From Bacteroides luhongzhouii (GTDB lineage: Bacteria > Bacteroidota > Bacteroidia > Bacteroidales > Bacteroidaceae): a stretch of 64,000 bases of DNA. The stretch's first letter is position 1; each line of letters opens with the position of its first letter. Of this stretch, positions 64,000 through 64,000 are shown piece after piece. The notes beneath the pieces were generated by a model, which saw only the letters and a program-made list of their open reading frames with translations, had not been told where the DNA came from and did no database searches. The position numbers and the translations under genes were made by a program. Location of the stretch: the NCBI RefSeq assembly GCF_009193295.2, contig NZ_CP059973.1, positions 310,001-374,000 on the forward strand, in the 5' to 3' direction.

Positions 64000-64000
64000 T

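Overview
The window looks like chromosomal DNA of a gut Bacteroides, probably near the B. thetaiotaomicron / B. ovatus group. The evidence is SusD and TonB receptors, SPII lipoproteins, leaders without clear Shine-Dalgarno sites, repeated TTTG-N19-21-TAnnTTTG promoters, and a housekeeping order (thiamine uptake, thr operon, asparaginase, radA, U32 peptidase/metA, ferredoxin, aspC, ribBA, lptF/G) that I recall as typical of that group. The species is not proven.

Layout. 1-8.7 kb: a carbohydrate cluster with a partial ThuA-like protein, an orphan ECF sigma factor, and GH9, GH18, GH3 and GH5 enzymes, with no SusC/SusD pair in view. 8.8-10.4 kb: a very short group II intron-like RNA between a promoter and a DUF3788 gene, followed by gene fragments. 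10.4-14.9 kb: DUF3795 protein, MarR-GNAT fusion regulator, MATE pump, Vat/CatB-like acetyltransferase and Lrp regulator. 15-21.4 kb: metY, MscS channel, and a TPP-riboswitch operon (TonB receptor, pnuT, thiamine pyrophosphokinase). 21.4-28 kb: thrC, a phosphoglycerate-mutase-like homoserine kinase candidate and thrA behind a Thr-rich leader peptide/attenuator, then ansA. 28-30 kb: an ATPase/Toprim pair that may be a defence module. 30-46.5 kb: radA, FAD oxidoreductase, LuxR regulator, TonB receptor, GNAT, zinc-ribbon lipoprotein, U32 peptidase, metA, ferredoxin, aspC, ribBA, lptF/G and a START-like protein.

46.7-55 kb: a tRNA-Met(CAU) gene whose 3' end is the attachment site of an 8.17-kb integrative element bounded by 13-bp direct repeats. 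It carries an integrase, an excisionase-like protein, a possible replication initiator, BRO and ORF6N regulators, an XRE repressor, a divergent small-gene operon and a noncoding region rich in palindromes. It has no structural or conjugation genes, so it resembles a satellite or cryptic phage/plasmid-like element. The host tRNA terminator now lies beyond attR, and the element carries a near copy of it beside attL.

55.7-64 kb: one minus-strand operon reading SusD, Mx1-type metallopeptidase lipoprotein, Gld-like ABC ATPase, fused GldF/GldG-like permease and two tandem truncated MutS-like ATPases. SusC would lie beyond the window.

How parts work together. MetA has Glu111, the acetyl-CoA-type residue, and MetY uses O-acetylhomoserine, so the two fit one methionine route. 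Lrp is divergent to metY. The riboswitch operon imports and pyrophosphorylates thiamine. Striking noncoding features are two arrays of short palindromes with an exact 22-bp period (21.4 and 36.6 kb) and hairpin-forming repeats at 22.9, 36.4 and 41.5 kb.
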